IMG/VR virus record: IMGVR_UViG_3300044716_000219
Coordinates: 1-61,093 of that record
DNA length: 61,093 nucleotides
Reading direction: 5' to 3' (one strand)
Source: a virus
Shown here: one piece after another, positions 18,878 through 25,214 of the stretch
How positions within the stretch are numbered: the first letter of the stretch is position 1
Layout of the letters: each line of letters opens with the position of its first letter
The notes under the pieces: generated by a model
What the model saw: the letters and a program-made list of their open reading frames with translations, nothing else
Told to the model about the DNA's origin: nothing
Database searches by the model: none
Position numbers and translations under genes: made by a program

Positions 18878-19413
18878 GGGGTGGGGGCGGGTCGGGGGGC
18901 CTCTGGGGGGTGCCGATTATCAAGCCAGCCTACCTTGTAGGGGCCTCGGATTATCAAGGTTGCCTACCTTGAGGCGGTGATCGTACCGCTTGCATGACAA
19001 GTTCTTTTGAGTAGCACTACGGGGCTACTCCGACACTACGGGGTCGTGAACTCTAATGCATTTCTCATGTGATCTTTAAAAATTTAAGACTGTAATCCGC
19101 TAGGGTAGCGCCTAGTGTGTCGTTGGTATCAAGCTAGAACGACTGAAAGTTACGATTGTTACCCAGTCGTGCAATCCGAATATCGGGGCTAACAGGGACA
19201 AGTACAGCCATCTAATGCGTGACCATGTGTCGTGGGCGTGTGGGTGTGTCGAGGCTTGGTGCATGGAATCCTTATATTCAATGGAACACGAATGACGGGA
19301 CATAGTAGACAGTTTAGGCGGTAAGAATCCGACTTAGGCTGAGGTCACACGGAAAAGTCTATCTGTGTGCAGTACCGCCGACTAACGGGCGTGTGAGGCA
19401 CTATCAATAAGAA
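18878..19413. other. Non-coding divergent region with hairpins and short repeats
   Basis: About 540 bp without a credible gene between the two transcription arms. It starts with a G-rich stretch (18878-18911), then two 23-bp repeats. Small hairpins follow: CAAGGT/ACCTTG (18955-18971), GCGGT/ACCGC (18974-18989) and GTAGC/GCTAC (19011-19028). CACTACGGGG is present twice (19015-19024 and 19034-19043), followed by an AT-rich element at 19074-19088 and an imperfect CACAC/GTGTG inverted repeat at about 19346-19368. It could hold the packaging site, an origin or a structured RNA; nothing decides between these. Confidence 0.6.
18915..18971. repeat. Two 23-bp direct repeats, period 34 bp
   Basis: GATTATCAAG-nnn-GCCTACCTTG occurs at 18915-18937 and 18949-18971, identical except for the three central bases (CCA and GTT). 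Each has CAAG facing CTTG. The form, two conserved arms with a free spacer, suggests a protein-binding site. Candidates are TerS (the terminase operon starts 170 bp away), a replication initiator or a regulator. Confidence 0.75.
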
Positions 19414-19459
19414 ACCCGAGCCGAGAACAGAAATCGGGTGCTAAGCCCTGCGAGGGCTT
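19414..19459 (+). promoter_or_regulatory. Tandem hairpins in the early leader
   Basis: Two stems in a row: ACCCGA (19414-19419) pairs with TCGGGT (19434-19439), and AAGCCCT (19443-19449) pairs with AGGGCTT (19453-19459) over a GCG loop. They end 55 nt before the first early start. No T-run follows, so this is not a classical terminator; an RNA-stability, attenuation or processing element is possible. Confidence 0.5.
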
Positions 19460-19514
19460 CATTATGTATTCACTCCGAGTACATAACCAAGCTCAACCAA
19501 CCAAGGAAAAAATC

Positions 19515-20027
19515 ATGGAACTCGCAAAATACACTCCCGCCATCATCAATGTAACTGGCAAAACCAAGACAGATCGTCAATTATCTGTCGTCAATCAAGC
19601 CTCTGGTTATACCAAGATGGCACTCGCCAACGCCAAGGGTAAGGTCGGTCAAGCCGCCCGCAATGGTATCGCCAATGGTGGTATCCAAGCCATTGCCAAG
19701 CAAGCCGCTTTCCCAACTTGCAACTACAAGCCTGTCGGTGAATACTTCGCGGCTCAACTCGGTGAGCCTATGGTGATCTCTAATCGTGCCGCCTTCGAGT
19801 CACTCGCAGATCAATTCGAGGCTCGCATCATGAAAATCAAAATGTCCAAGACTGGTGGCTATGTCACCGATAAAAAGACTGGTGCCGAAAAAGCTGGTGC
19901 GACATTGGCTAAGGCTATGGAATTGAAAGCCATCGCCATCGAAATGGTTGCCGCCGCCGAGTACTACACCAACGAAGCCAAGGCTGAGCAAGCCAAGCAA
20001 GCTGACGCCAAAGCCCTGACTGCCTAA
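19515..20027 (+). CDS. First early-arm protein, unknown function
   Basis: 170 aa from the ATG at 19515 (AAGGA upstream). It is Lys/Ala-rich and mostly helical, with no recognised motif. The C-terminal 40 residues are a long Ala/Lys/Glu helix (AIAIEMVAAAEYYTNEAKAEQAKQADAK). It stands alone, with 540-bp non-coding regions on both sides, unlike the packed genes that follow, and its codon use looks strong and regular. Such a first, isolated early gene is often highly expressed. It could be a DNA-binding or host-takeover protein; no function can be assigned. Confidence 0.85.
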   Translation: MELAKYTPAIINVTGKTKTDRQLSVVNQASGYTKMALANAKGKVGQAARNGIANGGIQAIAKQAAFPTCNYKPVGEYFAAQLGEPMVISNRAAFESLADQFEARIMKIKMSKTGGYVTDKKTGAEKAGATLAKAMELKAIAIEMVAAAEYYTNEAKAEQAKQADAKALTA

Positions 20028-20368
20028 TTATCCAAGGGTATGAGGCTGGATAATTCAATGGATAATTCGATTTGCCAATGAAATCAAGTAGTTAGCTCTT
20101 CGAATTATCCAATTATCCAATTATCCAAAGAAAACACACTCGTGTGTAATATGAGAAATCTTGTGACGCATAGTGTGTCGCGAGCGCATTACGCACGATC
20201 TCTAAAAACCCACACCCCCTTTCCAGCCCTTGGATAATTCGCCAAGGGTTTACCCTATGCACCTTGCAAGCCCAGTATTCATGCGGGTTTCAAGCCACAT
20301 ACACACCAATTCTAATTATCCAGAGCCTATTTATTTGGATAATTCAACACATCCACTTTGGATAATTC
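20026..20368. repeat. Array of ten GGATAATT/AATTATCC 8-mers (candidate iterons)
   Basis: Exact 8-mers occur as AATTATCC at 20026, 20103, 20111, 20119 and 20314, and as GGATAATT at 20048, 20060, 20232, 20337 and 20360. Most extend to TTGGATAATTC. The three copies at 20103-20126 are directly adjacent. The array fills an otherwise non-coding 550-bp region of the early arm. Ten copies in about 340 bp is far above chance. An initiator or regulator binding array, possibly a replication origin, is the simplest reading. GATAAT also resembles a -10 box, so clustered promoters are the alternative. Confidence 0.8.
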
Positions 20369-20768
20369 AACATACGCATACACACAATGTATGTATACAC
20401 ACCATGCCGTCAGGTGATTAGTTGACGAGCGGGGCTACGCATACACACATAGTGTGTGCATCAGCTTGGGGGGTGGCGCTCCCTTAACCCATCAGTTCGC
20501 CTCAAGCACCATCATGTCCTGAGCATGACATTAAACGGCTCATCCCATACACATACACACCTTGGAGATACACACATGAACTCAGTCAACTTTGCCATAG
20601 GGTTTACCCTAATGTTCTGTGCCTCGCTGTTCTTTGGTATTAACGATACATCCCTATTCACACAACAAGTAGCCTTGGTGTTCTCGGGCTTCTGTCTTGC
20701 AGGTGTCGTGATCTTAATCTTGGAGGAAATGTAATGCGCATACACACATTGGCTAAGGGTATACACCT
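20296..20768 (+). promoter_or_regulatory. Cluster of GCATACACAC / GTATACACAC boxes in the early leader
   Basis: Boxes matching the RHH-promoter palindrome occur here: CACATACACACC (20296-20307), GCATACACAC (20376-20385), GTATGTATACACAC (20389-20402, 13 of 14 bases of the palindrome), GCATACACACATAGTGTGTGC (20439-20459, an inverted pair), CATACACATACACAC (20546-20560), GATACACACATG (20567-20578), GCGCATACACAC (20736-20747) and GTATACACC (20759-20767). They interleave with the start of the small-gene operon. Control by the phage RHH protein is a reasonable inference. Confidence 0.6.
20576..20734 (+). CDS. Small two-TM membrane protein
   Basis: 52 aa from the ATG at 20576 (GGAG 8 nt upstream; an operator-like box overlaps the ribosome-binding region). 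Two hydrophobic segments, about residues 3-20 (VNFAIGFTLMFCASLFF) and 29-49 (QVALVFSGFCLAGVVILIL), are joined by a short polar loop. It is the first of the tightly packed early micro-genes and its stop overlaps the next start (TAATG). Probably an inner-membrane protein acting on the host early in infection; function unknown. Confidence 0.75.
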   Translation: MNSVNFAIGFTLMFCASLFFGINDTSLFTQQVALVFSGFCLAGVVILILEEM

Positions 20769-20892
20769 AGCACCCTTATATCTACGCAAGCCCCGCAACC
20801 CTGCCCCTCATCATTGCGATGTTGTTGGGCCCTACACCTTACTGCCTTGGGTTCGCCCGATGAGTGGTGAGGCGGCTAGGGGTAGGCTGTGA
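20734..20892 (+). CDS. Small hypothetical protein
   Basis: 52 aa, starting MRIHTLAKGIHLAPLYLRKP. GGAGG lies 7 nt upstream of the ATG, which overlaps the previous stop as TAATG. It is rich in Pro, His and Arg, with no motif. An operator-like box (20736-20747) lies within its first codons, so part of this frame may be shaped by the regulatory sequence. The start context supports translation, but composition is unusual and the gene is uncertain. Confidence 0.4.
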   Translation: MRIHTLAKGIHLAPLYLRKPRNPAPHHCDVVGPYTLLPWVRPMSGEAARGRL

Positions 20893-21098
20893 CTGACGAG
20901 GTCGTTACCTCCCCAAGTTTGCTTCAAGATGAAGCCGAGGGCTATGAATGTCAACGGCTCAGTAAATGGTTTGCGAGCAGGTTAGATGCTCGTGAAGTTG
21001 TTCGTAAATATCACACAAGGAATCAAAATGACACGCTTTCCACACAGCAAGTACACACACTCAATCACAAACTTCAGCCTGACAGTCACATGGAATGA
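20889..21098 (+). CDS. Doubtful small ORF (GTG start)
   Basis: 69 aa from a GTG that overlaps the preceding stop as GTGA. Its 3' third overlaps the better supported 62-aa gene at 21028 in another frame. Without it, 135 nt (20893-21027) would be empty in an otherwise gapless operon. There is no motif. It may be a decayed gene or simply leader sequence. Confidence 0.25.
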   Translation: MTDEVVTSPSLLQDEAEGYECQRLSKWFASRLDAREVVRKYHTRNQNDTLSTQQVHTLNHKLQPDSHME

Positions 21099-21216
21099 CG
21101 GCATGGTTGAGGACTTGACGGAGTCACTACCCGAGTCGTTGCTCAACGAGATCGAACAGCATCTTGTCGACATGGATGACTTGCGTACACAAAACCCCTT
21201 GGGGTATGGGGTATGA
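21028..21216 (+). CDS. Small acidic hypothetical protein
   Basis: 62 aa from the ATG at 21028 (AAGGA 6 nt upstream). It starts MTRFPHSKYTHSITNFSLTVTWNDG, a beta hairpin-like part, followed by an acidic helix (EDLTESLPESLLNEIEQHL). The stop overlaps the next start as ATGA. No family is recognised; a small soluble protein, possibly protein-binding through its acidic helix. Confidence 0.7.
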   Translation: MTRFPHSKYTHSITNFSLTVTWNDGMVEDLTESLPESLLNEIEQHLVDMDDLRTQNPLGYGV

Positions 21217-21464
21217 GATCGAAGATCAAAGTAGACGGCAAGTTCTACAAAGTCGTGCCGTGGCTGAAACACGAGGACTGTGACGGCTGTTACTTTTGGG
21301 AACAAACGCACATAGCGGCTGAATGTCCCAACCAACAAACCAAGGAGCAGTTCTGCGATACAGGCGGAGAGTTCTACGGCAAGGTGTTCATCGCACATGG
21401 CAAGGAAGGTCTTGCTAGATATATAGCAGTCAAACTGGAGGGTTCAAATGACCAACATGGATAA
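21213..21464 (+). CDS. Small cysteine-rich, probably zinc-binding protein
   Basis: 83 aa, starting MRSKIKVDGKFYKVVPW. Cysteines in a C-x2-C pair (ECDGC-like, residues 23-26) plus two more at about 38 and 48 could form one zinc site, with FCDTGGEFYGKVFI following. An ATGA overlap links it to the gene upstream, and its 3' end overlaps the next start by 17 nt. A small zinc-knuckle regulator or host-interaction protein is likely; function unknown. Confidence 0.75.
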   Translation: MRSKIKVDGKFYKVVPWLKHEDCDGCYFWEQTHIAAECPNQQTKEQFCDTGGEFYGKVFIAHGKEGLARYIAVKLEGSNDQHG

Positions 21465-21615
21465 CTTAACGCAGGAAGAGTACGAAGACATTATCGTTGC
21501 TCTACTCAAAGACATATCAGCTAACCCTGATGCACGACGATTCATGGCATCCAAGATGTCAATGGTTGCGGCTTGCCTTGCTGTACACAAACGACTACTG
21601 GAGGAATCCAAATGA
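21448..21615 (+). CDS. Small helical hypothetical protein
   Basis: 55 aa, starting MTNMDNLTQEEYEDIIVALLKDIS, mostly helical with an acidic N-terminus and a basic C-terminus. Preceded by GGAGG at about the right spacing inside the upstream gene, and joined to the next gene by ATGA. No recognised domain. Confidence 0.65.
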   Translation: MTNMDNLTQEEYEDIIVALLKDISANPDARRFMASKMSMVAACLAVHKRLLEESK

Positions 21616-21842
21616 AGGTGCGTAAGAACAAACACAAGATACTCGATCGCATGGCTCATCCATCATTGATAGCAGACAGCAACACGATGTGGTTTATCAG
21701 GGATGCTAGACCATGCCCAAGCTACGACAAAGATTGTCCCGAATGTAACGCTGTCTTGTTCCCCAAAGAGCATGGCAGATTCCCATACACACAACAGGAA
21801 TGGTTTGACTACCTACACAAGAAATCAACGGAGGAATTATGA
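21612..21842 (+). CDS. Small zinc-ribbon-like protein
   Basis: 76 aa from the ATG at 21612 (GGAGGAATCC upstream, ATGA overlap). A C-x5-C-x2-C cluster (RPCPSYDKDCPECNAVLF) resembles half of a zinc ribbon, and the N-terminus is basic (MKVRKNKHKILDR). A TQQEWFDYLHKK helix ends the protein. It may bind nucleic acid or protein; no family is recognised. The stop overlaps the next ATG. Confidence 0.75.
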   Translation: MKVRKNKHKILDRMAHPSLIADSNTMWFIRDARPCPSYDKDCPECNAVLFPKEHGRFPYTQQEWFDYLHKKSTEEL

Positions 21843-22084
21843 GAAGCATATGGATAGCAATGGGGCGTGATGACGCCTTTGGTGATGCACACACAGTCGA
21901 GGATGTGTATGTGTTCGAGTCATCGTTCGATGCATACAAGTTCATTGCGGGTATCAAACACTACAAGGATATCCCCGAGAGGATTCGCAACCAAAAGTGG
22001 TCGGTTGATGAATACCCTATCAACCCTAACAAGATGGAGGCGATCATCGACTTTCACAAAACCCACAAACTGGAGGAATCATGA
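21839..22084 (+). CDS. Small hypothetical protein
   Basis: 81 aa, starting MRSIWIAMGRDDAFGDAHTVEDVYVFESSFDAYKFI, an alpha/beta protein with no known motif. ATGA overlaps on both sides. The beta-strand/helix alternation suggests a compact soluble domain. Phage early proteins of this size are often host inhibitors, but nothing in the sequence says so. Confidence 0.75.
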   Translation: MRSIWIAMGRDDAFGDAHTVEDVYVFESSFDAYKFIAGIKHYKDIPERIRNQKWSVDEYPINPNKMEAIIDFHKTHKLEES

Positions 22085-22167
22085 CCAAGATGGAAAAGAT
22101 CGAGCGAGTTGTGTTCCTTGTAGGAATCATCGTGGTACTGTTAGACCTTTATATATGGAGACCATGA
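22081..22167 (+). CDS. 28-aa single-span membrane peptide
   Basis: Starts MTKMEKIERVVFLVGIIVVL and ends DLYIWRP: a charged N-terminus, then one TM helix. It is held between ATGA overlaps with the 81-aa and 61-aa genes, so although very short it fills exactly the gap between them. This is in keeping with small phage membrane peptides that act on the host envelope; function unknown. Confidence 0.6.
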   Translation: MTKMEKIERVVFLVGIIVVLLDLYIWRP

Positions 22168-22349
22168 TGACAGACCTAGAGATTGTGCTATTGATTGCAT
22201 TCGTATTCATGTACTGGATGTATCGCAAGGCACATCGTGCTATGTGCAAATACAAATCAGCGCTTGTTGCTGTGGGCTTAGGTCATGCGACTGTCCATGT
22301 CAATGAGCAGAGTAAACGATTCAAAGTGGAGATGCATACCAATGACTAA
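22164..22349 (+). CDS. Small N-terminal-TM protein
   Basis: 61 aa. It starts MMTDLEIVLLIAFVFMYWMY, one TM helix (residues 5-21), followed by a basic cytoplasmic part with CKYKSALVAVGLGHATVHV. A 160-codon frame is open further upstream but overlaps real genes; the ATG at 22164 is chosen for its ATGA overlap. Membrane-anchored; function unknown. Confidence 0.7.
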   Translation: MMTDLEIVLLIAFVFMYWMYRKAHRAMCKYKSALVAVGLGHATVHVNEQSKRFKVEMHTND

Positions 22350-22464
22350 ACATACATACTGTGGCACGCATTACTCGATGTGGGTAGACGATGGCTTCGG
22401 ACACCTGACACGCATCGATCATGGGCAACTCATCAGCCGCATCGTGACAGGGTGGATGCGATGA
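22342..22464 (+). CDS. 40-aa hypothetical protein
   Basis: Starts MTKHTYCGTHYSMWVDDGFGHLTRID and ends in a basic stretch. The start overlaps the preceding stop by 8 nt and the stop overlaps the next ATG as ATGA. It contains one Cys and several His residues but no clear metal site. Supported by packing only. Confidence 0.6.
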   Translation: MTKHTYCGTHYSMWVDDGFGHLTRIDHGQLISRIVTGWMR

Positions 22465-22748
22465 AGATCAAATGGCACCCAAAGGCTAATAACTATTGGC
22501 TTGCGAGACTGGAAGAGCCTGCAAAGGTTCTACTCAAGAGCTTCGATGGTAACTATCACGACAGTAACATTGGAGACCTTGCATATGTATACCGAAACAA
22601 GCAACAGTTTGCTATCAGATTCTATGGTTCTTTGTACAGCGGTACACACCCAGTCGAGCGCATGGAATTCGCAACAAAAGAAAAAGCGATGGCAATCGCA
22701 GAAGAATATGCAACGGCAATCTTAGCCGCCAAGATACTGTCACGCTAG
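22461..22748 (+). CDS. Small hypothetical protein
   Basis: 95 aa from the ATG at 22461 (ATGA overlap). It starts MKIKWHPKANNYWLARLEEPAK, has a beta-rich middle (YVYRNKQQFAIRFYGSLY) and ends in a long Ala-rich helix (EEYATAILAAKILSR). The plan is that of a small DNA- or protein-binding alpha/beta domain. It is the last gene of the micro-gene block; 121 nt of regulatory sequence follow. Confidence 0.75.
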   Translation: MKIKWHPKANNYWLARLEEPAKVLLKSFDGNYHDSNIGDLAYVYRNKQQFAIRFYGSLYSGTHPVERMEFATKEKAMAIAEEYATAILAAKILSR

Positions 22749-22760
22749 TGACAGGGCAAT

Positions 22761-22817
22761 ACATACACACATAAGACAATCCAATCATTCGGCTACCCGA
22801 TCGTTCATGCGTACACG
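22761..22817 (+). promoter_or_regulatory. Operator-like boxes upstream of the MoxR gene
   Basis: ACATACACAC (22761-22770) and GCGTACACGC (22808-22817, a perfect 10-bp palindrome) lie in the 121-nt gap before the MoxR cluster. They resemble the boxes at 18761-18877 and 20296-20768. No good -10/-35 pair is visible. Confidence 0.4.
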
Positions 22818-22869
22818 CATCGGGGCATGCATCCAGTACGCGCCAACCTTTTCAACCACAAGGAAAATC

Positions 22870-23868
22870 ATGCGTTATTCAAATATCAAGACATCTATTG
22901 TCGAGCAGTTTCGTGCAACCAACGGACACAAGGTCGTGCCGTTCATCCTCGGTGCGCCTGGCGGTGGTAAGTCAGCCTGTGCCCGTGACATTGTTCGTGA
23001 GCTTGGCATCGAGAATGTCGTAGAGTTCACGGCTTCGCTTCGTGATCCAGTCGATGTGCTTGGCACACCTAACAACACAGGCGAGTACACACGCTGGGTT
23101 CCGCCCGAGGAGTTCTATCGCTTACGCGCTGGTGTCGGTCGTGCGGCACTCATTCTAGAGGAGTTGTCTGACGCTCAGATTCCCATGCAGAACGCCTTGT
23201 GCGGTGTTGCCTACGATCGTCGTGCGGGTCAACTACAACTGTCTGACCAACTGTTCATCATCGCGACTGGCAATCGTACCGAGGACAAGTCAGGTGCTAA
23301 TCGCATCACATCCAAGCTAGCCAATCGTACCCGTCGCTTTGACTTCCAAGAGAATGTCGATGACTGGACTGACTGGGCGTTAGACAATGACATTGATCCT
23401 GTATTGATTCAGTTCTTGCGCTTCCGCCCTGCGTTGCTGTCTGACTTCGATCCTAACCGCTTCGCCAATCCTACGCCTCGTTCGTGGGAGCGTGTCAACA
23501 TGATACCCGCATCCTTGGACAGTGGACTCTTCTTCGACAATTGTGCAGGTGAGGTCGGTGAGGGTGCCGCCGCTGAGTACACAGGCTTCCGCCGTATCTA
23601 CTTAGCGTTGCCTAACATCGAGAGCATCTTGCTTGACCCTGCTGGTGCTGATGTACCTGCTGACCCTGCGACTCTGTATGCCTTGACTGGTGCGTTGGCT
23701 CGTAAGTCTACCAAGGACAACTTCGATCGTGTATCCAAGTACTTGTCACGCATGAGCCCTGAGTTCAATGTGATGGCAACCAAGGATGCGATCAAGCTGT
23801 GTCCTCAGATCAAGTCGACTCGTGCATTCGTCGAGTGGGCTAGCAAAAATGCCGAGGTGTTAATGTGA
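22870..23868 (+). CDS. MoxR-type AAA+ ATPase
   Basis: 332 aa from the ATG at 22870 (AAGGAAAATC upstream). Walker A GAPGGGKS at residues 28-35, Walker B ALILEEL at 93-99, sensor 1 ATGNR at 132-136 and an Arg-rich segment (ANRTRRF, 151-157) for the arginine finger. The rest is the AAA+ lid and a family-specific C-terminus. MoxR ATPases act as remodelling chaperones with a VWA-domain partner; that partner is at 25763. The next gene starts at a GTG overlapping the stop. Target and role in the phage are unknown; it may load metal or remodel a complex. Confidence 0.92.
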   Translation: MRYSNIKTSIVEQFRATNGHKVVPFILGAPGGGKSACARDIVRELGIENVVEFTASLRDPVDVLGTPNNTGEYTRWVPPEEFYRLRAGVGRAALILEELSDAQIPMQNALCGVAYDRRAGQLQLSDQLFIIATGNRTEDKSGANRITSKLANRTRRFDFQENVDDWTDWALDNDIDPVLIQFLRFRPALLSDFDPNRFANPTPRSWERVNMIPASLDSGLFFDNCAGEVGEGAAAEYTGFRRIYLALPNIESILLDPAGADVPADPATLYALTGALARKSTKDNFDRVSKYLSRMSPEFNVMATKDAIKLCPQIKSTRAFVEWASKNAEVLM

Positions 23869-24095
23869 CATACAGTTGGGCTTACAACCCCGGCATGGGC
23901 ACGCACTTCCTGATGGGGCCTTGGGTGGCTCCTGACGGGAGGGTTGACCACAAAGAGCAGAGGCAGTACGCACACATCCTAGACCCGGGAGGCACGGTGT
24001 ACTGGGCATGTCTTAACCCAAACGAGAAGCCAACAAAGTTCTTCGATCTTGAGGAAGCTAAGGCGTTCTTACTGGCATCGGTAGTACTGCGATGA
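23865..24095 (+). CDS. Small protein of the MoxR cluster (paralogue A)
   Basis: 76 aa from a GTG overlapping the MoxR stop. It starts MTYSWAYNPGMGTHFLMGPW and ends in DLEEAKAFLLASVVLR. This C-terminal helix matches the next gene product (SLDEAKDWAKAVVLL), so the two are likely distant paralogues. Beta-rich N-terminus. Function unknown; coupling to the ATPase suggests a shared role. Confidence 0.75.
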   Translation: MTYSWAYNPGMGTHFLMGPWVAPDGRVDHKEQRQYAHILDPGGTVYWACLNPNEKPTKFFDLEEAKAFLLASVVLR

Positions 24096-24319
24096 AGTTA
24101 GTGTGGAGGGCTGACAGCGACTACACGCACACACTACTCAAGCAAGACACACCTACCAAAATTCCTCAAAGGATGGCGTGGATTGCTAGGGTGTTTGCTT
24201 CCAACACACCACCACATATGTGGCGAGCGCAAATCATCTCTTCACAAGAGAGAGGCGTGTTTACCTCATTAGACGAAGCCAAAGACTGGGCTAAAGCAGT
24301 CGTTCTTCTCAACCAATGA
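24092..24319 (+). CDS. Small protein of the MoxR cluster (paralogue B)
   Basis: 75 aa, starting MKLVWRADSDYTHTLLKQD, in an ATGA overlap with paralogue A. It has a beta-strand core (WIARVFASN, WRAQIISSQERGVFTS) and ends SLDEAKDWAKAVVLLNQ, resembling the last 16 residues of the preceding protein. Such domains with a terminal (D/S)LDEAK helix occur as small phage proteins of unknown role. Confidence 0.75.
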   Translation: MKLVWRADSDYTHTLLKQDTPTKIPQRMAWIARVFASNTPPHMWRAQIISSQERGVFTSLDEAKDWAKAVVLLNQ

Positions 24320-24329
24320 AAGGCACTAT

Positions 24330-25205
24330 ATGCAACCAACTAAACTGGCAGATAAGGTAATCCTTGTCAAGCTGACACAACGCAAAGTCGCATTGACTAA
24401 ACGCGATGCATTCCTATCAGACAAGATACAACGGCAGGAGGGTGACGCATCATTGACGGTGCTTACTAAGTTGTTCAGGTCTAAGGGCAATGCCATTGCA
24501 CAGATCATGACCAAGTTCAACGAGGTGTATGCGTATCACAAGAAGCACACGCTACCCTATGTGGATGCAGGCCCTCGCATCTTGCCTAACGATCTGTACT
24601 TCGAGTACACACAAGAGACTAAGCATCTCATCGCACAGGTGGACAATCTCAAGCGCACTTACATGCCACAGTATGACCAGCTAGTGTTAGAGGATGTGAT
24701 GTATCGCAACAGTGGACACGCGGCAGGTAGGGCTAGTGTGGATGACTACCCGACAGCAGAGCAGTTCGATAGTGCCATGTCGATTGACATTCGCTTCCAA
24801 CCCATGCCTGACTCAAGACACTTCCTATTCGATCTTAGTGACGAGGACTTGCAATCGTTCCAAGCATCAGAGAGCGAGGCATCAGCGGCAATGAACGCAG
24901 ACATTCTTTCGAGGATGCTCAAGCCATTGTCAGCACTCACTCAGCGCTTGCAGGAATATCAGGGTCAGAAGGGTGAACGCTTCCACAACAGTCTTGTCGA
25001 GAATGTGATCGAAGGTTGTGACCTAGCTATGAAGTTGGCAATCAACCCATCGCACGAGTTCATCGACGAGATCAACAAGCTCAAAGCAATGGCGACTGGC
25101 TGTCTCAACACAGTCGAAGTCATCAAAGGATCAGCGAACGCTAGGCATGACGCCAAAGCCAAGCTCGAAGCAGTAGCCGCTCGTATGGCGGATTTCAATT
25201 TCTAA
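24330..25205 (+). CDS. DUF3150-like protein
   Basis: 291 aa. It starts MQPTKLADKVILVKLTQRK and continues through long helices, with a GPRILPNDLYFEYTQE segment at about residues 81-96 and a later DDYPTAEQF followed by a beta part (SIDIRFQPMPDSRHFLFDL). This order (A-D-K-x-x-L-V-x-L start, R-I-L-P middle, D-Y-P) matches my memory of DUF3150 proteins, which sit beside MoxR/VWA genes in phages and proteobacteria. The C-terminal half is coiled coil. It may be the adaptor or substrate of the ATPase; no catalytic residue is seen. Confidence 0.75.
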   Translation: MQPTKLADKVILVKLTQRKVALTKRDAFLSDKIQRQEGDASLTVLTKLFRSKGNAIAQIMTKFNEVYAYHKKHTLPYVDAGPRILPNDLYFEYTQETKHLIAQVDNLKRTYMPQYDQLVLEDVMYRNSGHAAGRASVDDYPTAEQFDSAMSIDIRFQPMPDSRHFLFDLSDEDLQSFQASESEASAAMNADILSRMLKPLSALTQRLQEYQGQKGERFHNSLVENVIEGCDLAMKLAINPSHEFIDEINKLKAMATGCLNTVEVIKGSANARHDAKAKLEAVAARMADFNF

Positions 25206-25214
25206 GGAGGATAT

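Noticed and set aside
20026-20368. CRISPR-like array from the GGATAATT repeats
   Set aside because: Repeat unit of 8-11 bp, mixed orientation and irregular spacing (8 to more than 100 bp); this fits binding sites, not CRISPR.
20230-20421. 63-codon frame in the early leader (repeated His/Thr)
   Set aside because: Non-ATG start, and its sequence is just the translation of the GGATAATT and CATACACAC repeats.
21867-22163. 5' extension of the 61-aa TM protein to 160 codons
   Set aside because: Overlaps two coupled genes in another frame; the internal ATG at 22164 fits the overlap pattern.
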